Shown one piece after another: positions 1 through 7,469 of a stretch of DNA of 64,000 nt. The translations under genes and the position numbers were made by a program. This stretch comes from Cellulophaga sp. HaHa_2_95 (GTDB lineage Bacteria > Bacteroidota > Bacteroidia > Flavobacteriales > Flavobacteriaceae): NCBI RefSeq assembly GCF_019278565.1, contig NZ_CP058988.1, positions 682,001 through 746,000 on the forward strand, given 5' to 3'. A model generated the notes under the pieces. The model made no database searches and had not been told where the DNA came from. It was given only the letters and a program-made list of their open reading frames with translations. The first letter of the stretch is position 1; the number at the start of each line of letters is the position of its first letter.

Positions 1-68
1 TTGCATTAAGTAATACTTTTGGTTTTGGTGGACACAATGCATGTGTTATCTTTAAAAAAATAAGTTAA
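1..68 (+). CDS. fabF: 3-oxoacyl-ACP synthase II, C-terminal end (partial)
   Basis: Only the last 21 codons are inside the window, in the frame starting at base 3, ending in a TAA at 66-68. The tail contains the sequence SNTFGFGGHNAC, which is the conserved C-terminal active-site region of beta-ketoacyl-ACP synthases (FabF/FabB); its His-Asn context is part of the family signature. The enzyme elongates fatty acyl-ACP in the cytoplasm. The next gene is rnc, 7 bases downstream on the same strand, and fabF-rnc is a very common pairing in Bacteroidota, so the two are probably cotranscribed. The call rests on a short stretch but the motif and context agree. Confidence 0.9.
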   Translation, partial: ALSNTFGFGGHNACVIFKKIS

Positions 69-75
69 GCTACCG

Positions 76-813
76 ATGAATTTTCCCTCAAATATATTTA
101 ATTCCCATTCTAAAGAGGATGGGGATTTTTTTTTAGGGATGACCCGAATTTTAGGTTTTAAACCTAGAAAACTGGCTGTTTATAAGAAAGCTTTTTTACA
201 CAGATCTGCGAATATTAAGGATGAAGATGGTATGCCTATGAATTATGAGCGCCTAGAGTTTTTGGGCGATTCTATGTTAGGAACTATCATTTCTAAATAT
301 TTATATAGTGAGGTTCCTACGGGAGATGAAGGCTACTTGACAAAAATGCGCTCTAAAATTGTAAGCAGAGAACATTTAAATGAATTAGGGAAAGACTTAA
401 ATCTAATTCACTTTGTAGAAAGTAGAATACCTAAATCACATTTTGGCGATAATATACACGGAAATGTCTTTGAGGCATTAGTGGGGGCTATTTATTTAGA
501 TCGTGGTTATAAATACTGCGAGAAATTTATTAGTAAGAGAGTTATTGATCCTTATGTTGATATAGAGCAACTAGAAGGTAAAGTGATCAGCTACAAGAGT
601 CTTTTGATAGAATGGTGTCAAAAGCAAAAAAAATCATTCTACTATGATATTTATGAAGATACAGGTAATGATGCGGTAAAGCATTTTGCCGTTAAACTCC
701 ATATTAATAAAAAAATAATTTCTAAAGCCAGAGCAACTTCAAAAAAGAAGGCGGAAGAAATTGCTTCTAAAAGAGCTTATTATGCGTTACAAAATAAAAT
801 AGATAAAGAATAG
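76..813 (+). CDS. rnc: Ribonuclease III
   Basis: 245 residues, a normal length for RNase III. The endonuclease domain has the signature YERLEFLGDS at residues 57-66, with E58, E61 and D65 matching the acidic metal ligands of the family, followed by E133 in the motif NVFEALVGA. The last ~70 residues have the form of a double-stranded RNA-binding domain, ending in a lysine- and alanine-rich helix. It processes rRNA precursors and cleaves duplex RNA. One oddity: the position equivalent to E. coli Asp114 (three residues before the catalytic Glu) is Asn130 here. The ATG at 76 lies 7 bases after the fabF stop, so the genes are likely in one operon. Confidence 0.95.
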   Translation: MNFPSNIFNSHSKEDGDFFLGMTRILGFKPRKLAVYKKAFLHRSANIKDEDGMPMNYERLEFLGDSMLGTIISKYLYSEVPTGDEGYLTKMRSKIVSREHLNELGKDLNLIHFVESRIPKSHFGDNIHGNVFEALVGAIYLDRGYKYCEKFISKRVIDPYVDIEQLEGKVISYKSLLIEWCQKQKKSFYYDIYEDTGNDAVKHFAVKLHINKKIISKARATSKKKAEEIASKRAYYALQNKIDKE

Positions 814-852
814 TGTTATTTTTTTGAATCTATAACGTTTTCGCAACTTTTC

Positions 853-869
853 ACACTTTAAAAAAGTGT
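853..869. other. Small inverted repeat between rnc and the next gene
   Basis: ACACTTT - 3 nt - AAAGTGT is a perfect 7-bp inverted repeat in the 118-bp gap after rnc. It is AT-rich and is not followed by a T-run on the plus strand, so it is a weak terminator or processing hairpin at best. Downstream, TATATTTA at 900-907 is one base off the Bacteroidota -7 element and could start transcription of the IPExxxVDY gene and pyk. Confidence 0.35.
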
Positions 870-931
870 CATCTACTAGTATTAGAGGAGCAGAAATCAT
901 ATATTTACAACTTGATTTTTTTTACTAGGCT

Positions 932-1396
932 ATGGTCGCAATGCATAAAATGTCGCTGGATTTTCACGAAGATTCTTTCGCTTTGATTGCTTTGCATTGT
1001 AATATAGAGGACTTTAAACTAGCCTACACCATAAATAAATTTCTTAAATCTGGTTTTAAGAGGCGAAAAGATAATTTAGTTTTTTCTGATACTATTTCGC
1101 TTCCAGTTTTTGAATGGAAGGATACTATAAATGACCGCTATTGGATGCTGATATCAAACAGTGGCCAATCTGAAGAAAGTAACGATAATACGGGGTTGTT
1201 TAATGACATGCCTTCTATTAAGAAACAACATTTAATTCCGGAATATAAAAACGTTGATTATTTTATAAAGTTAGAGCAAGAAGATTTAGACGCAGAAACT
1301 GCAATTTTAAAATCAATATTGGCTATACCTAAAATAATCACCGCTTATACGATAAACACAGATACCTTAAAATCTAAAAATAATTTAATATTTTAA
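932..1396 (+). CDS. IPExxxVDY family protein (function unknown)
   Basis: 154 residues with no signal peptide or membrane segment. It carries the hallmark IPEYKNVDY at about residues 102-110, which gives this small Bacteroidota-restricted family its name. The N-terminus (HKMSLDFHEDSFALIALHC) is also typical. No biochemical role is known to me. It sits between rnc and pyk, and its stop is only 3 bases before the pyk ATG, so it is almost certainly cotranscribed with pyk. An in-frame ATG at 941 is a possible alternative start. A link to RNA processing or glycolysis is only suggested by the conserved neighbourhood. Confidence 0.85.
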   Translation: MVAMHKMSLDFHEDSFALIALHCNIEDFKLAYTINKFLKSGFKRRKDNLVFSDTISLPVFEWKDTINDRYWMLISNSGQSEESNDNTGLFNDMPSIKKQHLIPEYKNVDYFIKLEQEDLDAETAILKSILAIPKIITAYTINTDTLKSKNNLIF

Positions 1397-1399
1397 ATA

Positions 1400-2848
1400 A
1401 TGCCGACTAAAAAAAAGACAAAGATTGTTGCTACACTAGGGCCTGCTACAAGTAAGAAAGAAGTTCTAAGAGATATGATTAATGCTGGAGTAGATGTCTT
1501 TAGGATTAATTTTTCTCATGCAGATTACGAAGATGTTGCAGAGCGTATTAAAATGATCCGTGAGCTTAATGATGAGTTAGGATTGAATGTCTCTATATTA
1601 GGAGATTTACAAGGTCCTAAGTTAAGAGTGGGTGTAATGGCAGGAGAAGTTGTTGTTGCTCCTGGTGACGAAATTACTTTCGTTACAGGAAAACCTTTTG
1701 AAGGTACAGCAGAACGCGTGTACATGAATTATACGTCTTTCCCTAAAGATGTAAATGTAGGCGAGAAGATTCTCTTAGATGATGGAAAGTTGATGTTTGA
1801 AGTGCTTTCTACTAATAAAGAGAATGAAGTTAAGGCAAAAGTTATTCAAGGAGGTCCTTTAAAATCTAAAAAAGGGGTAAACCTACCAAATACAAACATA
1901 TCACTACCTGCATTAACAGAGAAAGATATTAAGGATGCTATCTTTGCTATTTCACAAAAAGTAGATTGGATTGCATTATCATTTGTTCGTTTTAGTCAAG
2001 ATTTAATAGATCTTCAAAACCTTATCAAAGAGCACACAGATGAGAAAATTCCAATTATTGCTAAAATAGAAAAGCCAGAAGCGGTAGAGAATATTGATAA
2101 AATTGTAGCTTATTGTGATGGTTTAATGGTTGCTCGTGGAGATTTAGGGGTAGAAGTTCCTGCACAAGAAGTTCCATTAATTCAAAAGCAATTAGTGTTA
2201 CGTGCTAAGAGAGCTAGAATTCCTGTAATTATTGCCACTCAAATGATGGAGACGATGATTACAAGTTTAACACCAACAAGAGCAGAAGTAAATGATGTTG
2301 CTAACTCTGTAATGGATGGTGCTGATGCTGTAATGTTATCTGGAGAAACTTCTGTAGGTAATTACCCAGTTCAGGTTATTGAAAAAATGTCTAGCATTTT
2401 AGAAACAGTAGAAAATTCTAGCTTAATAAAAGTGCCACATGAAGCACCTCATGTAAGAACAAAAAGATTTATTACAAAATCTGTTTGTTACCATGCAGCA
2501 TTAATGGCGAATGATATTAAAGCAAAAGCAATATCTACTTTAACTAACAGTGGGTATACAGCTTTTCAAATTTCTGCTTGGAGACCTAGCGCTCATATTT
2601 TAGTATTTACTTCTAATAGAAGAATATTAACACAGCTAAATTTATTGTGGGGGGTAAAAGCATTCTACTATGATAAATATGTTACGACTGATGAAACTAT
2701 CGAGGATGTAAACAAAATGGCTTGCGAAAAAGGATTCCTAGAAGTAGGAGATATGTTAGTGAGTCTTGCGGCAATGCCGATGAAAGATAAAGGTATGGTA
2801 AATACCTTAAGAGTAACAGAAATAGAAGCTTTACATATGCAAGCTTAA
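1400..2848 (+). CDS. pyk: Pyruvate kinase
   Basis: 482 residues, normal for bacterial pyruvate kinase. The N-terminus TKIVATLGPAT is the conserved start of the TIM-barrel domain. The active-site signature IPIIAKIEKPEAVENI carries the catalytic lysine, and MVARGDLGVEVP carries metal- and phosphate-binding residues. The B domain (about residues 70-170) and a C-terminal allosteric domain are both present. It converts phosphoenolpyruvate and ADP to pyruvate and ATP. It begins 3 bases after the IPExxxVDY gene and is followed by a strong terminator at 2864-2905, making it the last gene of the fabF-rnc transcript or of a sub-operon. Confidence 0.98.
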   Translation: MPTKKKTKIVATLGPATSKKEVLRDMINAGVDVFRINFSHADYEDVAERIKMIRELNDELGLNVSILGDLQGPKLRVGVMAGEVVVAPGDEITFVTGKPFEGTAERVYMNYTSFPKDVNVGEKILLDDGKLMFEVLSTNKENEVKAKVIQGGPLKSKKGVNLPNTNISLPALTEKDIKDAIFAISQKVDWIALSFVRFSQDLIDLQNLIKEHTDEKIPIIAKIEKPEAVENIDKIVAYCDGLMVARGDLGVEVPAQEVPLIQKQLVLRAKRARIPVIIATQMMETMITSLTPTRAEVNDVANSVMDGADAVMLSGETSVGNYPVQVIEKMSSILETVENSSLIKVPHEAPHVRTKRFITKSVCYHAALMANDIKAKAISTLTNSGYTAFQISAWRPSAHILVFTSNRRILTQLNLLWGVKAFYYDKYVTTDETIEDVNKMACEKGFLEVGDMLVSLAAMPMKDKGMVNTLRVTEIEALHMQA

Positions 2849-2863
2849 ATCAGTATACTACTT

Positions 2864-2905
2864 AAAAGCCTCAATCTTAATTCCTAAGATTGAGGCTTTT
2901 TTTTA
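2864..2905 (+). terminator. Rho-independent terminator after pyk
   Basis: The stem AAAGCCTCAATCTTA pairs with TAAGATTGAGGCTTT across a short loop and is followed by a run of eight T residues. It starts 16 bases after the pyk stop. This is the clearest intrinsic terminator in the window. Confidence 0.93.
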
Positions 2906-2948
2906 CTTCTTTTTTAAGGTACTTTAATCATAATTTAGTAGTACCATC

Positions 2949-3008
2949 AACCTATAAGTTATTTTTTGATCCTATAGGTTTGTAGGCGTAAGGTTGTTCT
3001 TAATTTTG
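2949..3008 (+). promoter_or_regulatory. Promoter of the AraC-family gene with an overlapping inverted repeat
   Basis: TTTG at 2979-2982, an 18-nt spacer and TAATTTTG at 3001-3008 match the Bacteroidota housekeeping promoter (-33 TTTG, -7 TAnnTTTG). Just upstream and overlapping the -33 box is the inverted repeat AACCTATA (2949-2956) / TATAGGTT (2973-2980), a good shape for a repressor or autoregulatory site. The promoter is read directly from the sequence; the operator role is inferred. Confidence 0.7.
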
Positions 3009-3040
3009 GACTAACTAAATGTCGCAAAAAAGCTACTTAT

Positions 3041-3889
3041 ATGAAATACGAATTCTACGATACTAATTTAGGATCCATATTTGGGTTAACAGATGATATC
3101 AAGAAAGACGAAAAATCATTCCGTATTAATTCTTCTACTATTAGTTTTTTGTGGAACAGGAATAGTACCGCTTTAGAACTTACCATTGATGATGCAACCA
3201 TCTTATTACAGCCTAATCAGATTGTTACCACCACATACTTGCATCATGTTTCCTTTGTAAGAACGGAGTTGCCTTTAACTAGTTTTTTATTCAATAGAGA
3301 ATTTTACTGTATTGCAGATCACGATAGTGAGGTGTCCTGTAATGGAATTTTATTTTTCGGTACGCAAGATTTACCGGTGATAACAATTCCTGAAGCCCAA
3401 GAGAAAAAATTTGAAACACTTTATGAAATTTTTCAGGACGAATTTAATACTCCTGATAAAATTCAAGGAGATATGCTTCAAATGCTTTTAAAGCGGTTAA
3501 TAATTATTTGTACGCGTTTGGCTAAAGACCAGCTTATCTTGAAAGATTTTGATAATGAACAAGTAGATGTTATCAGAAAATTTAATGTTTTGGTAGATAC
3601 GCACTACAAGACAAAGAGAAAGGTAGCTGCGTATGCCGATTTACTTTTTAAGAGCCCTAAAACTCTTTCTAACCTCTTTGCAAAATACAATCAGAAATCA
3701 CCACAACAAATTATATTAGAACGTATTACTTTAGAGGCAAAGCGTTTAATGCAGTATACGGATAAGCAAAATCAAGAGATTGCTTTTGAACTTGGCTTTA
3801 ATGATTCTGCCCATTTTAGTAGTTTTTTCAAAAAAATGACGAGTATCTCTCCTACACAATACCGTGAAAACAAGTCGATCTTAGGCTAA
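3041..3889 (+). CDS. AraC-family transcriptional regulator
   Basis: 282 residues. The C-terminal ~100 residues contain two helix-turn-helix units of the AraC/XylS type, with the late signature EIAFELGFNDSAHFSSFFKKMTSISPTQYR. The N-terminal ~180 residues look like a cupin-like sensor domain without clear ligand clues. It has its own promoter (TTTG-18-TAATTTTG), preceded by a possible operator repeat. The downstream genes on the same strand are a small ORF, an AhpD-like protein and a cupredoxin-like protein, which it most likely controls. Effector unknown. Confidence 0.93.
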   Translation: MKYEFYDTNLGSIFGLTDDIKKDEKSFRINSSTISFLWNRNSTALELTIDDATILLQPNQIVTTTYLHHVSFVRTELPLTSFLFNREFYCIADHDSEVSCNGILFFGTQDLPVITIPEAQEKKFETLYEIFQDEFNTPDKIQGDMLQMLLKRLIIICTRLAKDQLILKDFDNEQVDVIRKFNVLVDTHYKTKRKVAAYADLLFKSPKTLSNLFAKYNQKSPQQIILERITLEAKRLMQYTDKQNQEIAFELGFNDSAHFSSFFKKMTSISPTQYRENKSILG

Positions 3890-3907
3890 GGGAAATTTCT
3901 ACAACTA

Positions 3908-3955
3908 GTCGGGAAATTAGTGATAACAAAAAGCTTGTTTCTCATCGCATCTTTG
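3908..3955 (+). promoter_or_regulatory. Candidate promoter of the small ORF / AhpD-like operon
   Basis: CATCTTTG at 3948-3955 is one base off the -7 consensus TAnnTTTG, and no well-spaced -33 TTTG is present, as expected for a promoter that needs an activator. GTCGGGAAA at 3908-3916 lies about 32 bases upstream of the -7 element and resembles GTCGCAAAA at 3021-3029 in the leader of the AraC gene. The two may be half-sites for that AraC protein; this is inference from two occurrences. Confidence 0.4.
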
Positions 3956-3981
3956 TACTGTAATTAAAAAACAGCTAAAAG

Positions 3982-4140
3982 ATGAAATCAAAAAATAAAT
4001 CACTTTTCAACTTAATTGAAATATTCCGTAGTGCGCCTAAACAACGTTTAGCGCTTAATGCTATCCCGCAAACACATTGTTCGGAGAAATACCATCATGA
4101 TTTTTATTGTGATGCGGAGAAGCCTTTTATATCAATTTAA
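3982..4140 (+). CDS. Possible 52-residue protein between the AraC gene and the AhpD-like gene
   Basis: An uninterrupted ATG-to-TAA frame of 53 codons fills most of the 276-bp gap. The product begins MKSKNKSLFNLIEIFRSAPK and ends with a Cys/His-rich part, CSEKYHHDFYCDAE. It has no signal peptide. It starts about 27 bases after a candidate -7 element and ends 25 bases before the AhpD-like gene, so it would be the first gene of that transcript. It could be a real small protein, perhaps metal- or redox-sensitive, or a translated leader peptide. I do not recognise a family; chance cannot be excluded. Confidence 0.5.
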   Translation: MKSKNKSLFNLIEIFRSAPKQRLALNAIPQTHCSEKYHHDFYCDAEKPFISI

Positions 4141-4165
4141 TAATTTTTAAAAAAAACATACTATT

Positions 4166-4702
4166 ATGAGCACATTTAATGTACCTAAAAGAGACGAAGT
4201 ATCAAGTTCAAATCAGGCCTTATTTGACAATTTAGAAAAAGCAGTAGGATTTGTACCTAATTTATATGCAACCTATGCCTATAGCGAAAATGCATTACAA
4301 AATTATTTAGCCCTGAGTGGTGCAAAAACATCACTTAAAGCAAAAGAAAAAGAAGTGGTAAACTTAGCCGTAAGTCAAGTTAATGAATGTTCGTATTGTT
4401 TAGCAGCACATACAGCAATCGGAAAAATGAACGGCTTTACAGACGAGCAAATTTTAGAATTACGAGCAGGTAAAGCATCTTTTGATCCTAAATTAAATGC
4501 TTTAGCAGCATTATCTAAAAACATTACGGAAAACAGAGGTGGTACAGATGCTGCTGTGGTAGCGAATTTCTTTGCAGCAGGGTGGACCAAAGAAAACTTA
4601 GTAGATACGATAGTGTTAGTAGGCGATAAAACAATTTCTAACTATTTACATAAAACTACAGATGTACCTGTAGATTTTCCAGAAGTATCTCTAGCACTTT
4701 AA
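4166..4702 (+). CDS. AhpD-like (carboxymuconolactone decarboxylase family) protein
   Basis: 178 residues. The motif ECSYCLAAH gives Cys75, Cys78 and His82, the CxxC...H arrangement of AhpD-type alkylhydroperoxidases, within an all-helical fold. Members with this motif reduce peroxides or act as disulfide redox proteins; the substrate here is unknown. The N-terminus (FNVPKRDEVSSSNQALFDNLEKAVGFVPNL) is typical of the peroxidase-related subgroup. It is followed 49 bases later by a secreted cupredoxin-like gene and preceded by an AraC regulator, suggesting a small regulated redox-stress unit. Confidence 0.9.
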   Translation: MSTFNVPKRDEVSSSNQALFDNLEKAVGFVPNLYATYAYSENALQNYLALSGAKTSLKAKEKEVVNLAVSQVNECSYCLAAHTAIGKMNGFTDEQILELRAGKASFDPKLNALAALSKNITENRGGTDAAVVANFFAAGWTKENLVDTIVLVGDKTISNYLHKTTDVPVDFPEVSLAL

Positions 4703-4751
4703 TAGAATTCATTTTAATAAAAATAAGTAATCATTTAAATAAAACAAAAAC

Positions 4752-5132
4752 ATGAAAAATTTAGTAGTAGTATTAGCCGTAGCCTTAGGATCATTATTTT
4801 CAGTAAATGCGCAAGACATGAAAATGGGTAAAACAATTGCACTAGAGCAAACTAAGGGTGAGTTTACGCAAAAGCAAATTACAGTTGATGAAGGCACCTA
4901 TACTTTTGAAATTGCAAACAATGCGGTAGGGCATGATGTAGGATTCGTTTTGGTGAAAAAGGGACAAGACATTACTAAACCAGAAAACCACATACAAACA
5001 GCTTATGTTACTAAAGCAGTAGGTACTGGTTTAAAGCAAACGTCTAAGCCAACAACCTTAACAAAAGGGGAATACGTTTATTTCTGTCCGTTAAACCCAA
5101 CGTCTACAGATAACATACTAACAGTAAAATAA
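4752..5132 (+). CDS. Secreted cupredoxin-like protein
   Basis: 126 residues with a Sec signal peptide (about 1-20, cleavage after VNA). The mature part is a short all-beta domain with features of blue copper proteins: GHDVGF with His61, and YVYFCPLNP with Cys112 near the C-terminus. In classical type-1 copper sites a second His and usually a Met follow the Cys within about ten residues; here that segment reads PLNPTSTDNILTVK and has no His or Met. Copper binding is therefore doubtful or non-standard. It follows the AhpD-like gene and probably shares its transcript. Confidence 0.75.
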   Translation: MKNLVVVLAVALGSLFSVNAQDMKMGKTIALEQTKGEFTQKQITVDEGTYTFEIANNAVGHDVGFVLVKKGQDITKPENHIQTAYVTKAVGTGLKQTSKPTTLTKGEYVYFCPLNPTSTDNILTVK

Positions 5133-5149
5133 TTTTTTAGTATTTCTTC

Positions 5150-5182
5150 ATTAACCCCATAAATTAATTTTTATGGGTTAAT
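5150..5182. terminator. Bidirectional terminator between the cupredoxin-like gene and dinB
   Basis: ATTAACCCCATAAA pairs with TTTATGGGTTAAT with one bulged C, between two convergent genes. T-rich sequence follows on both strands. Spacing fits termination of both transcripts. Confidence 0.7.
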
Positions 5183-5185
5183 GTT

Positions 5186-6286
5186 TTAAAAATCGAATTG
5201 TAATTGAATGGTCACCATTTTTTTCTCTTCGGTTTTTTCTTTTTTATCGGTGTTTAAATTTGCTAATGATATTCCTAATAAGCGTACAGAGTTTTCTAAT
5301 TTCTCCTGATATAAAAGTTCTTTTGCGGTTTCTAATATGAGATTTTTATCCGAAATATAATAGCGCAAGGTTTTGCTTCGTGTTTGCAAAGTAAAATCGC
5401 TATACTTAATTTTTAAGGTAATAGTTTTGCCGGAAATAGTAGATTTTTTTAAACGGCGTTCTAGCTCGTTTGCAATATGCTCTAAACGTTCTAGCATAAA
5501 AATTTCACTACTTAAGTTTTCACTAAACGTACGTTCTGCTCCTACAGATTTTGGAATGCGATGTGGTTTTACGGTACTGTTATGCACTCCTCTTACTACA
5601 TGGTAATAATAGGCTCCACTCTTGCCAAAATGTTCCGTTAAAAAGGCTTCAGATTTTTGTTTTAAATCAAAACCCGTGAAAATTCCTAACTTATACATCT
5701 TTTCTGTGGTTACCTTTCCAACACCATAGAATTTTCTAATTTCTAATTTCTCTAAAAATTCAATGACCTCTTCTGGATTTACTGTTTTTTGCCCGTTTGG
5801 TTTGTTGTAGTCACTAGCAACTTTAGCAATAAATTTGTTGATAGAGATACCGGCAGAAGCGGCAAGTCCTAATTCATCAAAAATGCGCTGCCTTATTTCC
5901 TCTGCAATTAAAGAAGCAGAGGGGTTTCCTTTTTTATTCACCGTAACATCAAGGTAAGCTTCGTCTAAAGATAAAGGCTCTACCAAATCTGTATAGTCAT
6001 AAAAAATTTTTCTAATTTGCTGAGATATCTCTTTGTAACGCTCAAATCTGGGTTTTACAAAGGTTAGTTGCGGACAGTTGCGTTTGGCCATCACACCACT
6101 CATTGCACTGCGTACGCCGTACTTTCTTGCTTCATAATTTGCTGCAGAAACAACTCCTCTAATTTCACTACCGCCAACGGCTAATGGCTTCCCTTTTAAA
6201 TCAGGATTATCCAGTTCTTCTACGGACGCATAAAAGGCATCCATATCTACATGAATAATTTTTCTAATAGGCAAATCAATTGGCAT
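5186..6286 (-). CDS. dinB: DNA polymerase IV (Y-family translesion polymerase)
   Basis: 366 residues. The palm motif IIHVDMDAFYASVEELD near the start and SLDEAYLDV at about residues 103-111 supply the catalytic acidic residues of Y-family polymerases; helix-hairpin-helix and little-finger regions follow. The last six residues, QLQFDF, look like a beta-clamp-binding peptide. The enzyme copies past DNA lesions. It is transcribed alone, convergent with the cupredoxin-like gene, and divergent from the gene at 6315, with only 28 bases between the starts. No obvious SOS box was seen. Confidence 0.96.
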   Translation of the reverse strand: MPIDLPIRKIIHVDMDAFYASVEELDNPDLKGKPLAVGGSEIRGVVSAANYEARKYGVRSAMSGVMAKRNCPQLTFVKPRFERYKEISQQIRKIFYDYTDLVEPLSLDEAYLDVTVNKKGNPSASLIAEEIRQRIFDELGLAASAGISINKFIAKVASDYNKPNGQKTVNPEEVIEFLEKLEIRKFYGVGKVTTEKMYKLGIFTGFDLKQKSEAFLTEHFGKSGAYYYHVVRGVHNSTVKPHRIPKSVGAERTFSENLSSEIFMLERLEHIANELERRLKKSTISGKTITLKIKYSDFTLQTRSKTLRYYISDKNLILETAKELLYQEKLENSVRLLGISLANLNTDKKEKTEEKKMVTIQLQFDF

Positions 6287-6314
6287 ACTGCAAAATTAAA
6301 CTATATTTAGGTTG

Positions 6315-6980
6315 ATGAAAAGAAAAGATAAGACCGCAATTATACTTGGTGCTACCGGGCTAACAGGAGGACTCTTGCTAGAACGACTGTTGCACGATGA
6401 ACGTTATGAGAAAATTAAATTATTTTCAAGATCATCGGTAGCAATAAAGAATCCTAAAATAGAAGAACATTTAGTAGATCTTTTAGCGCTAGAGGAACAT
6501 ACAGCTAACTTTACAGCAGATGAGGTATTTTGTTGTATTGGAACGACTAAAAAGAAAACTCCAGATAATGAAACCTATCGAAAGATAGATTATGGCATTC
6601 CTGTTGCTGCAGCAAAAGCAGCGAAAAATAATGGAATTAATACATTTATTGTAATTTCCGCATTGGGCGCAAGCGCAAAAAGTAATGTGTTTTACAACAA
6701 GGTAAAAGGAGAAATGGAAGAAGCGGTATTGGAACAAGAAATGACGAGAACGTTTATATTGCAGCCCTCTTTGATTGGAGGAGATAGAACTGAAAAAAGA
6801 ACTGGAGAATGGCTGTTTAAGCAAGTAATGAAGGTGGTAGATGTCTTACTTGTAGGTCCGTTGAAAAAGTACAGAACTATCGCGCCAGATACGTTGGCAG
6901 CAGCAATGATTTGGTTGGCAAATAATGAATACAAAGAAGCTAGAATAGCATCAGATAGGATTAAGACTTTAGTGCAATAA
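6315..6980 (+). CDS. NAD(P)-binding Rossmann-fold protein (HTATIP2/YwnB-like)
   Basis: 221 residues from the ATG at 6315; an in-frame TTG at 6312 is less likely. The N-terminal TAIILGATGLTGG is a dinucleotide-binding GxxGxxG loop of the atypical SDR type, and the middle has FIVISALGA and a VKGEMEEAV stretch typical of the HTATIP2-like subgroup. It is probably a cytoplasmic NAD(P)H-linked oxidoreductase or a sensor; the substrate is unknown. The stop is immediately before the CYTH gene (one base gap), so the two are an operon. Confidence 0.85.
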   Translation: MKRKDKTAIILGATGLTGGLLLERLLHDERYEKIKLFSRSSVAIKNPKIEEHLVDLLALEEHTANFTADEVFCCIGTTKKKTPDNETYRKIDYGIPVAAAKAAKNNGINTFIVISALGASAKSNVFYNKVKGEMEEAVLEQEMTRTFILQPSLIGGDRTEKRTGEWLFKQVMKVVDVLLVGPLKKYRTIAPDTLAAAMIWLANNEYKEARIASDRIKTLVQ

Positions 6981-6981
6981 T

Positions 6982-7449
6982 ATGGTTGAAATAGAACGAA
7001 AATTTTTAGTGTTATCTGATGCTTATAAGGGAGAGGCAAGCGCTAAAATTAGAATAGTTCAGGGCTTTTTAAATACAGATCCTGAACGTACGGTAAGGGT
7101 ACGAATCAAAGGAGAACAAGGATTTTTAACCATAAAGGGAAAAGGAAATGATACGGGTGTCTCTCGGTTTGAATGGGAAAAAGAGATTACTATTTCGGAA
7201 GCAGAAGCCTTGCTGAAAATTGTAGAACCTGGTGGTATCGAGAAGTTCAGGTATGAAGTACTAGTAGGCAATCATACCTTTGAGGTTGATGAGTTCTTTG
7301 GTGAAAATGAAGGCTTGATAGTCGCTGAGGTTGAGTTGAAATCAGAGGACGAAGCTTTCAAAAAGCCAGTATGGTTAGGAGAAGAAGTCTCAGGAATAAT
7401 AAAATATTACAATTCGCAATTGTGTAAGCACCCTTATAAGTCTTGGTAA
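6982..7449 (+). CDS. CYTH-domain protein (triphosphate tunnel metalloenzyme)
   Basis: 155 residues, a single CYTH domain. The N-terminal EIERKF supplies the ExExK motif (E3, E5, K7) that defines the family, followed by alternating charged beta strands (RVRIKG, FLTIKGKG, RFEWEKEI) that line the tunnel, and EVDEFFG / VAEVELKSEDE. Small bacterial members usually hydrolyse inorganic triphosphate or nucleoside triphosphates; adenylate cyclase activity is less likely. It is translationally coupled to the upstream Rossmann-fold gene and convergent with the TetR gene 20 bases away. Confidence 0.92.
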   Translation: MVEIERKFLVLSDAYKGEASAKIRIVQGFLNTDPERTVRVRIKGEQGFLTIKGKGNDTGVSRFEWEKEITISEAEALLKIVEPGGIEKFRYEVLVGNHTFEVDEFFGENEGLIVAEVELKSEDEAFKKPVWLGEEVSGIIKYYNSQLCKHPYKSW

Positions 7450-7469
7450 ATCACAAAAAAGGAATTAAA

